A stretch of 64,000 nt of DNA, from NCBI RefSeq assembly GCF_017873715.1, contig NZ_JAGGKM010000003.1:372001-436000 (forward strand), in the 5' to 3' direction. Shown here one piece after another: positions 35,225 to 46,184 of the stretch. Source of the stretch: Cytobacillus luteolus. Its GTDB lineage: Bacteria; Bacillota; Bacilli; Bacillales; Bacillaceae_L. Below the pieces are notes generated by a model that worked only from the letters and a program-made list of their open reading frames with translations, searched no databases and was not told the origin of the DNA. How positions within the stretch are numbered: the first letter of the stretch is position 1; each line of letters opens with the position of its first letter. The position numbers and the translations under genes are program-made.

Positions 35225-36466
35225 ATGAATGAAAATTATATAAAGATTAAAGTCAGTGATGTGACCAAAATTTTTGGTAAGTCATCCAAGAAGGCTTTAC
35301 AGTTACTTAAGGAAGGTAAATCCAAAGAGCAGATTTTAAAGGAAACCGGTTCAACAGTGGGTGTAAATCGAGCATCCTTTGAAGTAAATGCTGGAGAAAT
35401 ATTCGTTATCATGGGTTTATCAGGTAGTGGAAAGTCTACCTTAGTTCGATTACTTAACCGACTTATTGAACCTACAATAGGTCAAGTCCAAATTGATGGT
35501 AAAGACGTAGTAAAGATGAACAAAGAAGAGTTAAGGGAAGTAAGAAGAAAGAAAATTAGCATGGTCTTTCAAAAGTTTGCCTTGTTTCCACATAAAACAG
35601 TGCTTGAGAATACGGAGTACGGTTTGGAAATCCAAGGTGTTGAAAAAGATATGAGAAGTAAAAAAGCTATAGAATCACTCGAATTAGTAGGGCTAAAAGG
35701 ATATGAAAATCAATACCCTAGTCAATTAAGTGGTGGAATGCAGCAACGTGTTGGACTAGCGAGAGCACTGGCAAATGATCCTGATATTCTTTTAATGGAT
35801 GAAGCATTTAGCGCATTAGATCCATTGATTAGAAAAGATATGCAGGATGAGTTGCTAGAGTTACAATCCACGATGGAAAAAACAATCGTATTTATCACAC
35901 ACGATTTAGATGAAGCTCTTCGCATTGGTGACAGGATTGCTCTAATGAAAGATGGTAACATCGTGCAAATAGGAACACCTGAAGAAATATTAATGAATCC
36001 TTCAAATGAATATGTTGAGAGATTCGTAGAAGACGTTGATCTTTCAAAGGTACTTACTGCACATCATGTTATGAAGCGAGCGGAAACAGTGCAAGTGGAT
36101 AAAGGTCCGCGTGTCGCACTTAAATTAATGAAGGATTTAGGTATCTCTTCAATCTATGTTGTGGATAAGCAGCAAATTCTACTAGGTGCAATTACCGCAA
36201 AAGATGCTTCAAAGGCTGCAGAAGAAAATCAGTCAATAAGTGCCTTCTTAGACAAGGATATAAATGTGGTTGGAACAGATACTTTATTAATTGACTTATT
36301 TGATAAAGTTTCATCAGCTAATATTCCAGTTGCAGTGACAGATGAGAACAACCGATTAAAAGGTATCCTAATTAAAGGTGCAGTAATTGGTGCACTAACA
36401 GGTAACGAGCAATATATAAATGAGGTTGCCGTGCCTGAAGCAGCAACAGCTAAGGAGGTGATGTAA
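35225..36466 (+). CDS. opuAA: Glycine betaine ABC transporter, ATP-binding subunit
   Basis: 413 residues. Walker A GLSGSGKST, signature LSGGMQQRVGLAR, Walker B ILLMDEAFSALDP and H-loop THD are complete. After about residue 275 come two CBS domains (HHVMKRAETVQV; ISSIYVVDKQ), the ionic-strength-sensing part typical of OpuA. It energises osmoprotectant uptake with the two next products. GAGGTGAAAGA precedes the ATG. First gene of a three-gene operon. Confidence 0.95.
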   Translation: MNENYIKIKVSDVTKIFGKSSKKALQLLKEGKSKEQILKETGSTVGVNRASFEVNAGEIFVIMGLSGSGKSTLVRLLNRLIEPTIGQVQIDGKDVVKMNKEELREVRRKKISMVFQKFALFPHKTVLENTEYGLEIQGVEKDMRSKKAIESLELVGLKGYENQYPSQLSGGMQQRVGLARALANDPDILLMDEAFSALDPLIRKDMQDELLELQSTMEKTIVFITHDLDEALRIGDRIALMKDGNIVQIGTPEEILMNPSNEYVERFVEDVDLSKVLTAHHVMKRAETVQVDKGPRVALKLMKDLGISSIYVVDKQQILLGAITAKDASKAAEENQSISAFLDKDINVVGTDTLLIDLFDKVSSANIPVAVTDENNRLKGILIKGAVIGALTGNEQYINEVAVPEAATAKEVM

Positions 36467-36467
36467 G

Positions 36468-37316
36468 ATGGAAGGAATTTTACCAAGACTTCCCTTAGCA
36501 GATTGGATCGATGTGTTAGTTGATTGGATGACTGCAACCTTTGGTGGATTATTTGATGGTATATCTACTGGTCTTAAATTCTTTGTTGAAGGAATCGTCA
36601 CAAGTTTGGCCATTGTACCTTCTATTCTATTAATTGTTCTTGTAAGCTTACTAGCTTGGAAGGTTTGTAATTGGAGAATTGGTGTATTTGCATTACTCGG
36701 TTTATTTCTAATTGATAATTTAGGGTATTGGGAAGAAATGCTAGAAACACTGTCGCTTGTTTTGACTGCAGTTTTGATCTCAATCATGATTGGGATTCCA
36801 GTTGGCATATGGGCATCACAAAGTGAACGAGTAAGACAGGTGGTTACACCTATTCTTGATTTCATGCAAACTATGCCAGCTTTCGTATACTTACTGCCAG
36901 CAATCTTCTTTTTTAGTATTGGAGTGGTACCAGGGGTTATTGCATCTGTTATTTTTGCAATGCCACCAACGATCCGTTTAACTGTACTAGGAATTAAACA
37001 GGTACCAGCAGATTTAATTGAGGCATCAGAAGCATTTGGCTCTACAACAAAACAAAGACTTTTAAAGGTGCAGCTACCACTAGCTATGCCAACGATTATG
37101 GCAGGAATTAATCAAAGTATCATGCTAGCTTTATCAATGGTAGTAATTGCATCCATGGTTGGGGCTCCTGGACTCGGTACAGAGGTTTATCGTGCCGTGA
37201 CACAGATTAAAACAGGTGTTGGGTTTGAAGCTGGTCTAGCAATAGTGGTAATTGCTATTTTACTAGACCGCATCACACAAAATATAGGTAAGAAAAAACA
37301 AGGGGGAACAGTGTAA
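36468..37316 (+). CDS. opuAB: Glycine betaine ABC transporter, permease
   Basis: 282 residues with about six membrane helices. The conserved cytoplasmic EAA loop reads LIEASEAFGSTTKQRLLKVQ and LPLAMPTIMAGINQ. The N-terminus LPRLPLADWIDVLVDWMT is amphipathic, as in ProW/OpuAB. One base separates it from opuAA and it shares one base with opuAC, so the three are translated together. Confidence 0.94.
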   Translation: MEGILPRLPLADWIDVLVDWMTATFGGLFDGISTGLKFFVEGIVTSLAIVPSILLIVLVSLLAWKVCNWRIGVFALLGLFLIDNLGYWEEMLETLSLVLTAVLISIMIGIPVGIWASQSERVRQVVTPILDFMQTMPAFVYLLPAIFFFSIGVVPGVIASVIFAMPPTIRLTVLGIKQVPADLIEASEAFGSTTKQRLLKVQLPLAMPTIMAGINQSIMLALSMVVIASMVGAPGLGTEVYRAVTQIKTGVGFEAGLAIVVIAILLDRITQNIGKKKQGGTV

Positions 37317-38206
37317 TGTTAAAAAAATTAGTAGGCGTCACATCAGCATTAGCACTAACATTTGGTTTAGCAGCCTGTGGAGGAGAGCAAACAGGAGGTT
37401 CAGCTGGAACTGTCGGTGAACAGGTTGATTACAAAATTGTAGGAATTGACCCAGGTGCAGGATTAATGAATTTAACGATCAATAATGTTTTACCTGAATA
37501 TGGTCTTGATGAGTGGGATGTAGTAGAAGGTTCAGGTGCTGCAATGGCAGCGGCTTTGAAAAAAGCATATGACAAAGAAGAACCAATCATTGTAACAGGT
37601 TGGAGTCCACACTGGAAGTTTGCAAGCTATGACTTGAAATATTTAGAAGATCCAAAAGGTATCTACGGTGGAGCTGAAGATGTTAACACGATTGTTCGTC
37701 AAGGTTTAAATGAGGATCATCCTGATGCTTATAAACTTCTTGATCAATTCAACTGGGAGCCTGAACATATTGAGACAGTTATGAATTTAATTCAAGCAGG
37801 TAGTGAACCAGCTGATGCAGCAACACAGTGGGTAAGTGAAAATGGAGATTTAGTTAGTGCTTGGACTAAAGGTGTTAGTGAGGTTGACGGTGCAGAACTT
37901 ACTATTCTTTATGTAGCATGGGATGATGTTATCGCAAGTTCACATGTTGTAGAAAATGTTCTTGAAAGTGTTGGATACGAAGTAAAATTAGTTCAAGTTG
38001 ATGCAGGTCCAATGTGGGCTGGTGTTGCAGATGGTAGCGGTGATGCAATGGTAGGTGCATGGTTACCAACAACTCACGCTGACTACTACGCTGAGTACGA
38101 TGGGAAGTTCGAAGACCTAGGGCCTAACCTTACTGGAACTAAGTTAGGATTAGTTGTACCAGCATACATGGATATTGACTCAATTGAAGATTTAAAAGGG
38201 GAATAA
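37316..38206 (+). CDS. opuAC: Glycine betaine-binding lipoprotein
   Basis: 296 residues. Signal peptide with lipobox GLAAC (cysteine at about residue 21), then a two-lobed substrate-binding domain. The aromatic residues that cage the quaternary amine are present in segments WSPHWKF, YVAWDDVIASSHVV and GPMWAG. It is tethered outside and delivers betaine to OpuAB. A terminator follows at 38220. Confidence 0.94.
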   Translation: MLKKLVGVTSALALTFGLAACGGEQTGGSAGTVGEQVDYKIVGIDPGAGLMNLTINNVLPEYGLDEWDVVEGSGAAMAAALKKAYDKEEPIIVTGWSPHWKFASYDLKYLEDPKGIYGGAEDVNTIVRQGLNEDHPDAYKLLDQFNWEPEHIETVMNLIQAGSEPADAATQWVSENGDLVSAWTKGVSEVDGAELTILYVAWDDVIASSHVVENVLESVGYEVKLVQVDAGPMWAGVADGSGDAMVGAWLPTTHADYYAEYDGKFEDLGPNLTGTKLGLVVPAYMDIDSIEDLKGE

Positions 38207-38219
38207 ATAGTTACCAACG

Positions 38220-38250
38220 AAAAGATAGCTGAAATAATTAGCTATCTTTT
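38220..38250 (+). terminator. opuA operon terminator
   Basis: Stem AAAGATAGCT/AGCTATCTTT with a 9-base loop and a T-run, 14 bases after opuAC. Confidence 0.85.
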
Positions 38251-38302
38251 CTTTAATTCTGATTTTTGATACAAAGAGAAGGATTATAAGAGGACTTTTT
38301 GT

Positions 38303-38570
38303 TGACATTTTTTACAAAAAGATATACTTTAAATATATAGAAGATTCATAAATAAGAAGTACTTTAGCATTCTTTCAATAGTATCTATTGACCGGATGAA
38401 AAAGTAATATCTTATAAATTTCGAAGATAAGTGTATTTTATACATATTAATATACCAAAAAAGGTAGCCCTTTAAAAAGCTTCAGTGAGGCTAGTTGAAG
38501 TGAAACCGACAATTTTAAAAGTTTCAATGATTTTTATATCATTGGTTCTTTGAAGTTGTCGGTTTTTTTT
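38303..38570 (+). ncRNA. Candidate small RNA or leader transcript
   Basis: A promoter-like TTGACA at 38303 with TATACT/TACTTT about 15-17 bases on starts a stretch with no reading frame that ends in a very long hairpin. The outer stem is AAACCGACAA/TTGTCGGTTT (38503-38512 and 38556-38565 approx.) with inner pairing TCAATGAT/ATCATTGG, closed by eight T. This is a complete transcription unit without protein coding. It could be a free RNA of about 230 bases, or an attenuated leader of the isocitrate dehydrogenase gene that starts 186 bases later. Confidence 0.45.
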
Positions 38571-38755
38571 ATGTTCAGGTTACTAGAGTTGTCCTAAATT
38601 AGGATGACTATAAATATATATAATAGGAGGTGACAAGCTCTCGGTTGTCATAATTGCATAAGAATGGAGAACTCCCTAGTTTTATAAGTTTCTTTATGAA
38701 TTATGGTTATTTAGTAAATTAATAGATTAATAACAATGAAATGGAGGAATTAGTG

Positions 38756-40192
38756 ATGACAAAAACACCAATAACAGTAGCTTATGGAGATGGAATTGGC
38801 CCAGAAATCATGAAGGCAACACTGAATATTTTAGAGGCTGCAGGAGCACAACTCGATATTGAAGAAATTAAAATCGGTGAGGAAGTTTACAAGAGTGGTA
38901 TAACAACTGGAATGGAACCTAATGCTTGGGACTCACTACGAAGAACAAAAGTATTTTTAAAAGCACCAATAACCACACCTCAAGGTGGTGGATACAAGAG
39001 CTTAAACGTAACTACACGAAAAGCACTGGGCTTATATGCAAATGTAAGGCCTTCTAGATCGTATTACCCATTTGTAGAAACAAAGCATCCTAAAATGGAT
39101 GTTGTCATAATTCGTGAAAATGAGGAAGATTTGTATGCTGGGATTGAGCATAGACAAACTAATCAAGTGTACCAATGTTTAAAACTAATATCTCGTCCAG
39201 GTACAGAAAAGATCGTTCGTTATGCATTTGAATATGCACGCAGTCAAGGTCGTAATAAAGTTACTTGCTTTGTAAAAGATAACATTATGAAATTAACGGA
39301 TGGACTTTTCACAAAAGTATTTAACGAAATTGGAGAAGAATACCCAGATATCGAAAAGGAACATTGGATTGTAGATATTGGGGCTGCAAAACTTGCAGAT
39401 AGTCCAGAGTTATTTGATGTGATTGTAATGCCTAATTTATATGGAGATATACTATCGGATGTGTCTGCACAAATCTCTGGATCGGTTGGGATTGCAGGGT
39501 CTGCAAACATTGGAGATCAATGCGCAATGTTTGAAGCAATTCACGGATCTGCACCACGTCGTGCGGGTCAAAACTTAGCGAATCCATCTGGTCTTCTTCA
39601 AGGGGCAATATTAATGCTACAACATATCGGTCAACCAGAGATAGCTGAAAAGGTACACAATGCATGGCTAAAAACATTAGAAGATGGTATTCACACGTAT
39701 GATATTTATAAAGAAGGAACGAGCAAAGAAAAAGTAGGGACAAAGGAATTTGCAGAGGCAGTCATTGAGAGACTAGGTCAGCTACCAGAAACTCTTGCTC
39801 CGATTTCTTATGAAAAACCATTGCCAGTTAGTATTAAAGTAAAGGAACTTCCAAAGGAAGAGAAAGAATTGGTAGGTGTTGATGTTTTTCTGGATTGGGA
39901 GAAAGGAGCACCGCATGATTTAGGTGCTGAACTTGAACAATTTAATGTGAGTGGCTTAAAGCTACATGTGATTACAAATAGAGGGGTTAAAGTGTTTCCA
40001 GGAGGATTTCCAGAGACATTTTGTACGGACCACTGGCGTTGTCGCTTCTTAGACGAAAATGGTGAAGCTATCGCTCCAAGTCAAGTTGCGGAGCTTTACA
40101 CTACACTGGTGAACGCTGGATTTAATTGTATAAAAACTGAAAATCTTTACAACTTCAATGGTGAGGCTGGATTTTCTGCAGTACATGGATAA
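38756..40192 (+). CDS. Isocitrate dehydrogenase, long type with C-terminal domain
   Basis: ATG at 38756 is 8 bases after GGAGG; the in-frame ATG at 38741 overlaps that site. 478 residues. Catalytic and isocitrate motifs: GDGIGPEI, VRPSRSYYP, IIRENEEDLYAGIE, CFVKDNIMKLTDG, and MPNLYGDILSD. The coenzyme segment HGSAPRRAGQN has two arginines where NADP enzymes have basic residues, so NADP is more likely than NAD. After residue 330 comes an extra domain of about 140 residues (VGVDVFLDW; FCTDHWRCRFLDE), as in Thermus and Rickettsia enzymes but not in the common Bacillus citC product. It oxidises isocitrate to 2-oxoglutarate. Stands alone. Confidence 0.88.
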   Translation: MTKTPITVAYGDGIGPEIMKATLNILEAAGAQLDIEEIKIGEEVYKSGITTGMEPNAWDSLRRTKVFLKAPITTPQGGGYKSLNVTTRKALGLYANVRPSRSYYPFVETKHPKMDVVIIRENEEDLYAGIEHRQTNQVYQCLKLISRPGTEKIVRYAFEYARSQGRNKVTCFVKDNIMKLTDGLFTKVFNEIGEEYPDIEKEHWIVDIGAAKLADSPELFDVIVMPNLYGDILSDVSAQISGSVGIAGSANIGDQCAMFEAIHGSAPRRAGQNLANPSGLLQGAILMLQHIGQPEIAEKVHNAWLKTLEDGIHTYDIYKEGTSKEKVGTKEFAEAVIERLGQLPETLAPISYEKPLPVSIKVKELPKEEKELVGVDVFLDWEKGAPHDLGAELEQFNVSGLKLHVITNRGVKVFPGGFPETFCTDHWRCRFLDENGEAIAPSQVAELYTTLVNAGFNCIKTENLYNFNGEAGFSAVHG

Positions 40193-40207
40193 TAAAAAAT
40201 TGTTCTT

Positions 40208-40240
40208 AAAAGGTCCAGGTTGCAATAGCCTGGACCTTTT
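40208..40240 (+). terminator. Rho-independent terminator
   Basis: Perfect stem AAAAGGTCCAGG/CCTGGACCTTTT around a 9-base loop, 15 bases after the isocitrate dehydrogenase stop. Confidence 0.88.
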
Positions 40241-40298
40241 CATGGTTATGCTCTACTATATTTATTGATACTTAGCAAAAGTGAAAAGAGGTAATAAT

Positions 40299-40682
40299 AT
40301 GGCAACGCTAAAACTCGAACATGTAGGGGTAATGGTAAGAAATCTTGAAAATTCAATTGAATTTTACCAAGACATAATAGGAATGAAACTAAAGGACACG
40401 TTAGTACATACAAATGGAGTTATAAGACTGGCTTTCCTTGGCTTTGATAAGGAAGGGGAAACCGAACTCGAATTAATTGAAGGATATAATGATAACTTAC
40501 CTATCGAAGGTAAAGTACACCATATTGCAATAACAGTTGATGACATCGAAGAAGAAATGAACAGGATTAAGTCATTAGATGTGAAATTAATCGATACAGA
40601 AATTACAACCCTACCAAATGGTTCAAAATACTTTTTCTTTCATGGTCCAGATGGAGAATGGATTGAGTTTTTTCAAAAGTAG
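40299..40682 (+). CDS. VOC-family protein (glyoxalase/methylmalonyl-CoA epimerase-like)
   Basis: ATG at 40299, 7 bases after AAGAGG; a GTG at 40281 is in frame but has no site. 127 residues with two beta-alpha-beta-beta-beta modules: LKLEHVGVMVRNLENSIEFY and VHHIAITVDDIEEEM. Metal ligands are likely H near residue 5, E in TELELIE, H in VHHIAITV and E in EWIEFF. The fold supports isomerase, lyase or dioxygenase chemistry; the exact reaction is unknown. Confidence 0.8.
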   Translation: MATLKLEHVGVMVRNLENSIEFYQDIIGMKLKDTLVHTNGVIRLAFLGFDKEGETELELIEGYNDNLPIEGKVHHIAITVDDIEEEMNRIKSLDVKLIDTEITTLPNGSKYFFFHGPDGEWIEFFQK

Positions 40683-40780
40683 GTTGATTTAATGGTGTTT
40701 CATATATAAATAAAGAAGACCGACTAGATGCATTCGGGAGAAGGAAGTCTTGTCCTAAATTAAGTAACCAGCGAAAGTGA

Positions 40781-40917
40781 AATAAGCGGAGTTTTTTCGG
40801 TTAAATTCAGAATGGAGCACGTTCTAGGCTAAATAAGAGGAGTTTTTCCGCTTATGCCAAGCAGAATCCCAAAATTTAATGTTTTTCAAGTCAATAGGCG
40901 GAATTTCTCCGACTATT
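40781..40917 (+). repeat. Three degenerate hairpin repeats
   Basis: Copies at 40781-40802, 40832-40855 and 40893-40917 share the pattern AATAAGCGGAGTTTTTCCGC with variation. Each folds as a short hairpin (GCGGA/TCCGC). Spacing is 51-61 bases. No gene lies within; the rest of 40683-41014 shows nothing else. Confidence 0.6.
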
Positions 40918-41014
40918 TAGCAGATCGGATGTTAATCTGAAAACTCCCATCTTAAACTGAAATTAAATTCCAGTTATAACAACTTTGAATTATCACGGAT
41001 AAAATTCAGACGTG

Positions 41015-41053
41015 AAAAAGCATGATGATAGATTTCTAATCACCATGCTTTTT
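41015..41053 (-). terminator. katG terminator
   Basis: Arms AAAAAGCATGATGAT and ATCACCATGCTTTTT pair with one mismatch; on the minus strand the stem is followed by a T-rich tract just after the katG stop. Confidence 0.8.
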
Positions 41054-41063
41054 ACTACTTAAT

Positions 41064-43292
<2,229 letters not shown>

Positions 43293-43309
43293 TTAAACTT
43301 CAGTGTTAA

Positions 43310-43329
43310 ATAATAATAATTATTATTAT
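43310..43329 (-). promoter_or_regulatory. PerR/Fur-like palindrome upstream of katG
   Basis: A perfect 20-base AT palindrome, AATAATAATAATTATTATTA-like, in the katG promoter region. It resembles the 7-1-7 PerR box TTATAATNATTATAA but is shifted by one base at the centre. PerR control of katG is well known in Bacillus, so this is a plausible operator, though an AT palindrome can arise by chance. Confidence 0.5.
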
Positions 43330-43481
43330 GTCATCATTATAATAAACTATTAAATAAAATGAAAGAATTATTACTTGGGATATTGAAAAAAGTTTTCATT
43401 TAGTAGATTTATAGTTGGTTTTATTTGTAATAGGGCCTTTTTATAAACAATTTTTTAAATAGCTTGATATCCATTTTGAAC

Positions 43482-43680
43482 ATAGACCGTTCCTTTTCAC
43501 TGCAGGCACTTGCTTTCCGCGGGGAATTATGAAAAAGCACAACTGCTGGCTTTTTCAAGGGCGAATTCCCATCGGGGAGGAAGTCAAGCCTCCTCGACGT
43601 TCCGTCTGCGGGGTCTTGACCTTTCCTCTACTTCCCGCAGGAGTCAAGTGCCTTCCGTTCTCCAATCCAATCCACTCTAT
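43482..43680 (+). repeat. GC-rich interspersed repeat, copy 1, with nested insert
   Basis: Matches 57231-57368 over its ends and middle: ATAGACCGTTCCTTT, CAGGCACTTGCTTTCCGCGG, GGAGGAAGTC, ACGTTCCGTCTG and CCGCAGGAGTCAAGTGCCTT. The unit has dyad symmetry (GGCACTTG ... CAAGTGCC). This copy carries about 53 extra bases after CCGCGGGG that contain their own hairpin GAAAAAGC/GCTTTTTC. Its base composition is far richer in G+C than the surroundings. The flanking stretch 43330-43481 and 43681-43921 shows no gene. Confidence 0.8.
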
Positions 43681-43921
43681 TTAAATATTTAGATGCCCAC
43701 AATAAGTTTAAAAGGGTTTAAATGATTCAAATAGCCCAAGAGACCTTTTCCATTTTTTTATTTTCTTGTCCTTCATAGCTAAAAATATGTAAATAGTTCT
43801 TTATTTATACTGATAGTTTCTCTATTTATTTGAAATTTTTGAAAAAAGTGCTTATACTAAATTGTGTTACTACATTAATTGGTTAAAGTGACGAATCTAT
43901 TATTATTAAGGGGTAATTCGT

Positions 43922-44983
43922 ATGTTTGAACTTTTAAAGAAATTAACGAGTCTTCATGGCCCGTGTGGTTATGAACAGCCGATTTCATATTTTATTAGAG
44001 ATTATATAAAGGAATTAGTGGATGATGTGAAAATCGATCCAATTGGTAATGTGATTGCCGTTAAAAAGGGGACAAGTTCAGGACCTAAGGTGATTTTGAC
44101 TGCGCATATGGATGAAGTAGGTTTTATCGTCAAAAAGATTGAAAATAATGGCTTGATTCGTTTTGAAAAATTAGGAGGACACGATGACCGTATCCTTTTA
44201 GCACAGAAAGTAAAAGTTAGAACACGAACTGAGGAATTGTTAGGTGTTATTGGGACCATGTCGGCTCACTATGTCAAATTCGATGACCCAACCAAAGTAA
44301 GAAAACACCAAAATCTTTATATTGATATAGGAGCAAAATCAAAAGAAGATGCGATTGAAATGGGTATCGAAATAGGATTACCGATAACTTGGGCAAGTGA
44401 GTTGGAGTTACTCGGGAATTCTAAAACAGGCAGAGTGGTTGGAAAAGGGTTAGATGATCGTGCTGGTTGTGCTGTTCTAATAGCAGTTCTAGAACAATTA
44501 CAAGGCAAAGATTTTTTAGGTGAAATTCACTTCCTATTCACCGTTCAAGAGGAAGTCGGACTCCGAGGAGCGAAGGTAGCTTCTCATAATATTGAAGCGG
44601 ATGTTGCCATTGCAGTAGACACTACTGCTGTTAGTGATACACCTGAAGAAACAATGGACCAAACGTTAGCCTTAGGTGCTGGAACTGGAATCAAGATTAT
44701 AGATTTTAGCCTAATTGCACATCCAACTGTAAAAGAAAGCTTAGTTAACTTGGCGAAAGAAAATGAAATTAAGTTCCAATATGAAGTGTTCCCGGGAATT
44801 GGTACTGATGGTGGGGCTGTTTCGTTAAGTAACAAGGGAATTCCAACCGGAGTTCTTTCCATTCCTTCACGTTACGCTCACTCACCTGTAGAGGTCGTAG
44901 ATTTAGAAGACATGGTTGCTACACAACAACTAATCTATACTTTTATTACTTCTTTATCAAACGATAGCTCATTCTCATTTTAA
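43922..44983 (+). CDS. M42-family metallo-aminopeptidase
   Basis: 353 residues, standard length. Two-metal ligands can be placed: H in LTAHMDEVG, the bridging D in GKGLDDRAG, E in QEEVGLRGAK (preceded by the catalytic E), D in AVDTTAV and H in RYAHSPVE. Members form large tetrahedral complexes and trim N-terminal residues from peptides in the cytoplasm; B. subtilis YsdC and YtoP are relatives. ATG behind AAGGGG. It precedes the yozE homologue by 51 bases in the same direction. Confidence 0.92.
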   Translation: MFELLKKLTSLHGPCGYEQPISYFIRDYIKELVDDVKIDPIGNVIAVKKGTSSGPKVILTAHMDEVGFIVKKIENNGLIRFEKLGGHDDRILLAQKVKVRTRTEELLGVIGTMSAHYVKFDDPTKVRKHQNLYIDIGAKSKEDAIEMGIEIGLPITWASELELLGNSKTGRVVGKGLDDRAGCAVLIAVLEQLQGKDFLGEIHFLFTVQEEVGLRGAKVASHNIEADVAIAVDTTAVSDTPEETMDQTLALGAGTGIKIIDFSLIAHPTVKESLVNLAKENEIKFQYEVFPGIGTDGGAVSLSNKGIPTGVLSIPSRYAHSPVEVVDLEDMVATQQLIYTFITSLSNDSSFSF

Positions 44984-45034
44984 TTTGTATAAAATATGAT
45001 AAAATGAGTAAACACTTAGTTTGAGGGGATGACC

Positions 45035-45259
45035 ATGAACAAAACGTTTTATCATTTTATTTTAAAATATCGCGCTGTAAAGGTACGTGATGAAATTAGT
45101 AAGTTTGCTAATGACGTATATGATGATCATAGCTTTCCTAAAGGGTCTAGTGATTATCATGAAATTAGTTCCTATCTAGAATTAAACGGCCAGTATCTAT
45201 CGAGTATGTCAGTATTCGATGAGGCATGGGAGATTTATCTTTCAGATGAAATAAAATAA
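45035..45259 (+). CDS. yozE: YozE-family protein (UPF0346)
   Basis: ATG at 45035 is placed 7 bases after GAGGGG; an in-frame ATG at 45029 is too close. 74 residues with the family signature: FYHFILKYR, DEISKFANDVYDDHSFPKGS, SDYHEISSYLELN and FDEAWEIYL. It is a small helical protein conserved in Bacillus with a structure but no known role. The next genes (yodN, yozD, yodL homologues) keep company with yozE in B. subtilis. Confidence 0.9.
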   Translation: MNKTFYHFILKYRAVKVRDEISKFANDVYDDHSFPKGSSDYHEISSYLELNGQYLSSMSVFDEAWEIYLSDEIK

Positions 45260-45278
45260 CTATTATGATGAATTTTTA

Positions 45279-45306
45279 GGCGAACCAATAAGGGTTCGTC
45301 TTTTTT
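45279..45306 (+). terminator. Rho-independent terminator
   Basis: Stem CGAACC/GGTTCG with a 6-base loop and TTTTTT, 20 bases after yozE. Confidence 0.75.
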
Positions 45307-45408
45307 GCGCTTTTTTTGAGATTAATCCTAATACTCATTTCATTAGCGATACAAGCCTTACTTGCATAGTATATTGTAACTTTTATTTATCACGACTCTT
45401 CAAAGGGG

Positions 45409-46119
45409 ATGATTATTCTGGATAGAAAAAATAAACCAAAGTATAAAGTAGGAGATGTAGTCGTGATTATTGTATATGGAACAGTTGGCACGATTACAGA
45501 TATAAAAAAAATGAATGATCTCTGGACATATGAAGTAAACCATCATTCTGAAGCCCTTTACCTTGAGGATACATTAAAGCTTCTCTCAGAATATGAGGGT
45601 AAAGTACTTGAATCTGAAAATATTGAAATTGAATTTAATTACTACTTTGGTGACTTGGTACTTGTTGCAGGGTATGGACGTGAGTTCTTCAAGGTCATCG
45701 GAATACGTACAGAAATTTGGAGATATAAGGACAATGCTTGGGAGGAAGTCATCTATGAACTAACGCGAATAAAAGATGGGGAATGGCTAGAAGCCGGTGA
45801 GGAGGAACTAACCCTTGTAGCAGACCATCAACATGCAGAAGCATTTTTACAAAAAATCTCCCAATTGTATTTAGCGAAGAAAGAGACTACAAGTTTGGAG
45901 ATGCACGGGATGAAAAAAGAATTTCGCAAATCTGAAAAGGAACACTTAAAAAAAGAAAATGAGCGCAGAGAAATTATTGATGGGCTATTGGATGTATACA
46001 ATGATTACAAACTCCTTTATGAATTATTTGAGGATGATCAATATAAAGATGTGATGGAATTGGCTTTAAAAAACTTAGAAAAGCTCACAAGCATGAAGTC
46101 CAGTGATCAAAAACAATAA
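45409..46119 (+). CDS. yodN: YodN-like hypothetical protein
   Basis: About 233-236 residues. The ribosome site AAAGGGG touches the ATG at 45409, so real initiation may be at the CTG at 45418, which has normal spacing. The first 150 residues contain two SH3-like segments (YKVGDVVVIIVYGTVGTITD; FGDLVLVAGYGREFFKVIG). The last 80 form a charged coiled-coil. Similarity to YodN is judged from size, layout and gene order, not from a motif of known function. Confidence 0.65.
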   Translation: MIILDRKNKPKYKVGDVVVIIVYGTVGTITDIKKMNDLWTYEVNHHSEALYLEDTLKLLSEYEGKVLESENIEIEFNYYFGDLVLVAGYGREFFKVIGIRTEIWRYKDNAWEEVIYELTRIKDGEWLEAGEEELTLVADHQHAEAFLQKISQLYLAKKETTSLEMHGMKKEFRKSEKEHLKKENERREIIDGLLDVYNDYKLLYELFEDDQYKDVMELALKNLEKLTSMKSSDQKQ

Positions 46120-46142
46120 TCACGACTACAATTTAAGGTTAT

Positions 46143-46173
46143 TAACTTATCTCTTGATTGAGGTGAGTTTTTT
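46143..46173 (+). terminator. Rho-independent terminator
   Basis: Stem AACTTATCTC/GAGGTGAGTT (two G-U pairs in RNA) followed by TTTT, 24 bases after the yodN-like gene and just before a converging gene. Confidence 0.65.
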
Positions 46174-46184
46174 ATTGGTGTTCA

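Noticed and set aside
43510-43692. Open frame inside the GC-rich repeat
   Set aside because: The repeat's second copy does not keep the frame, so it is not coding; the same holds for 57246-57428.
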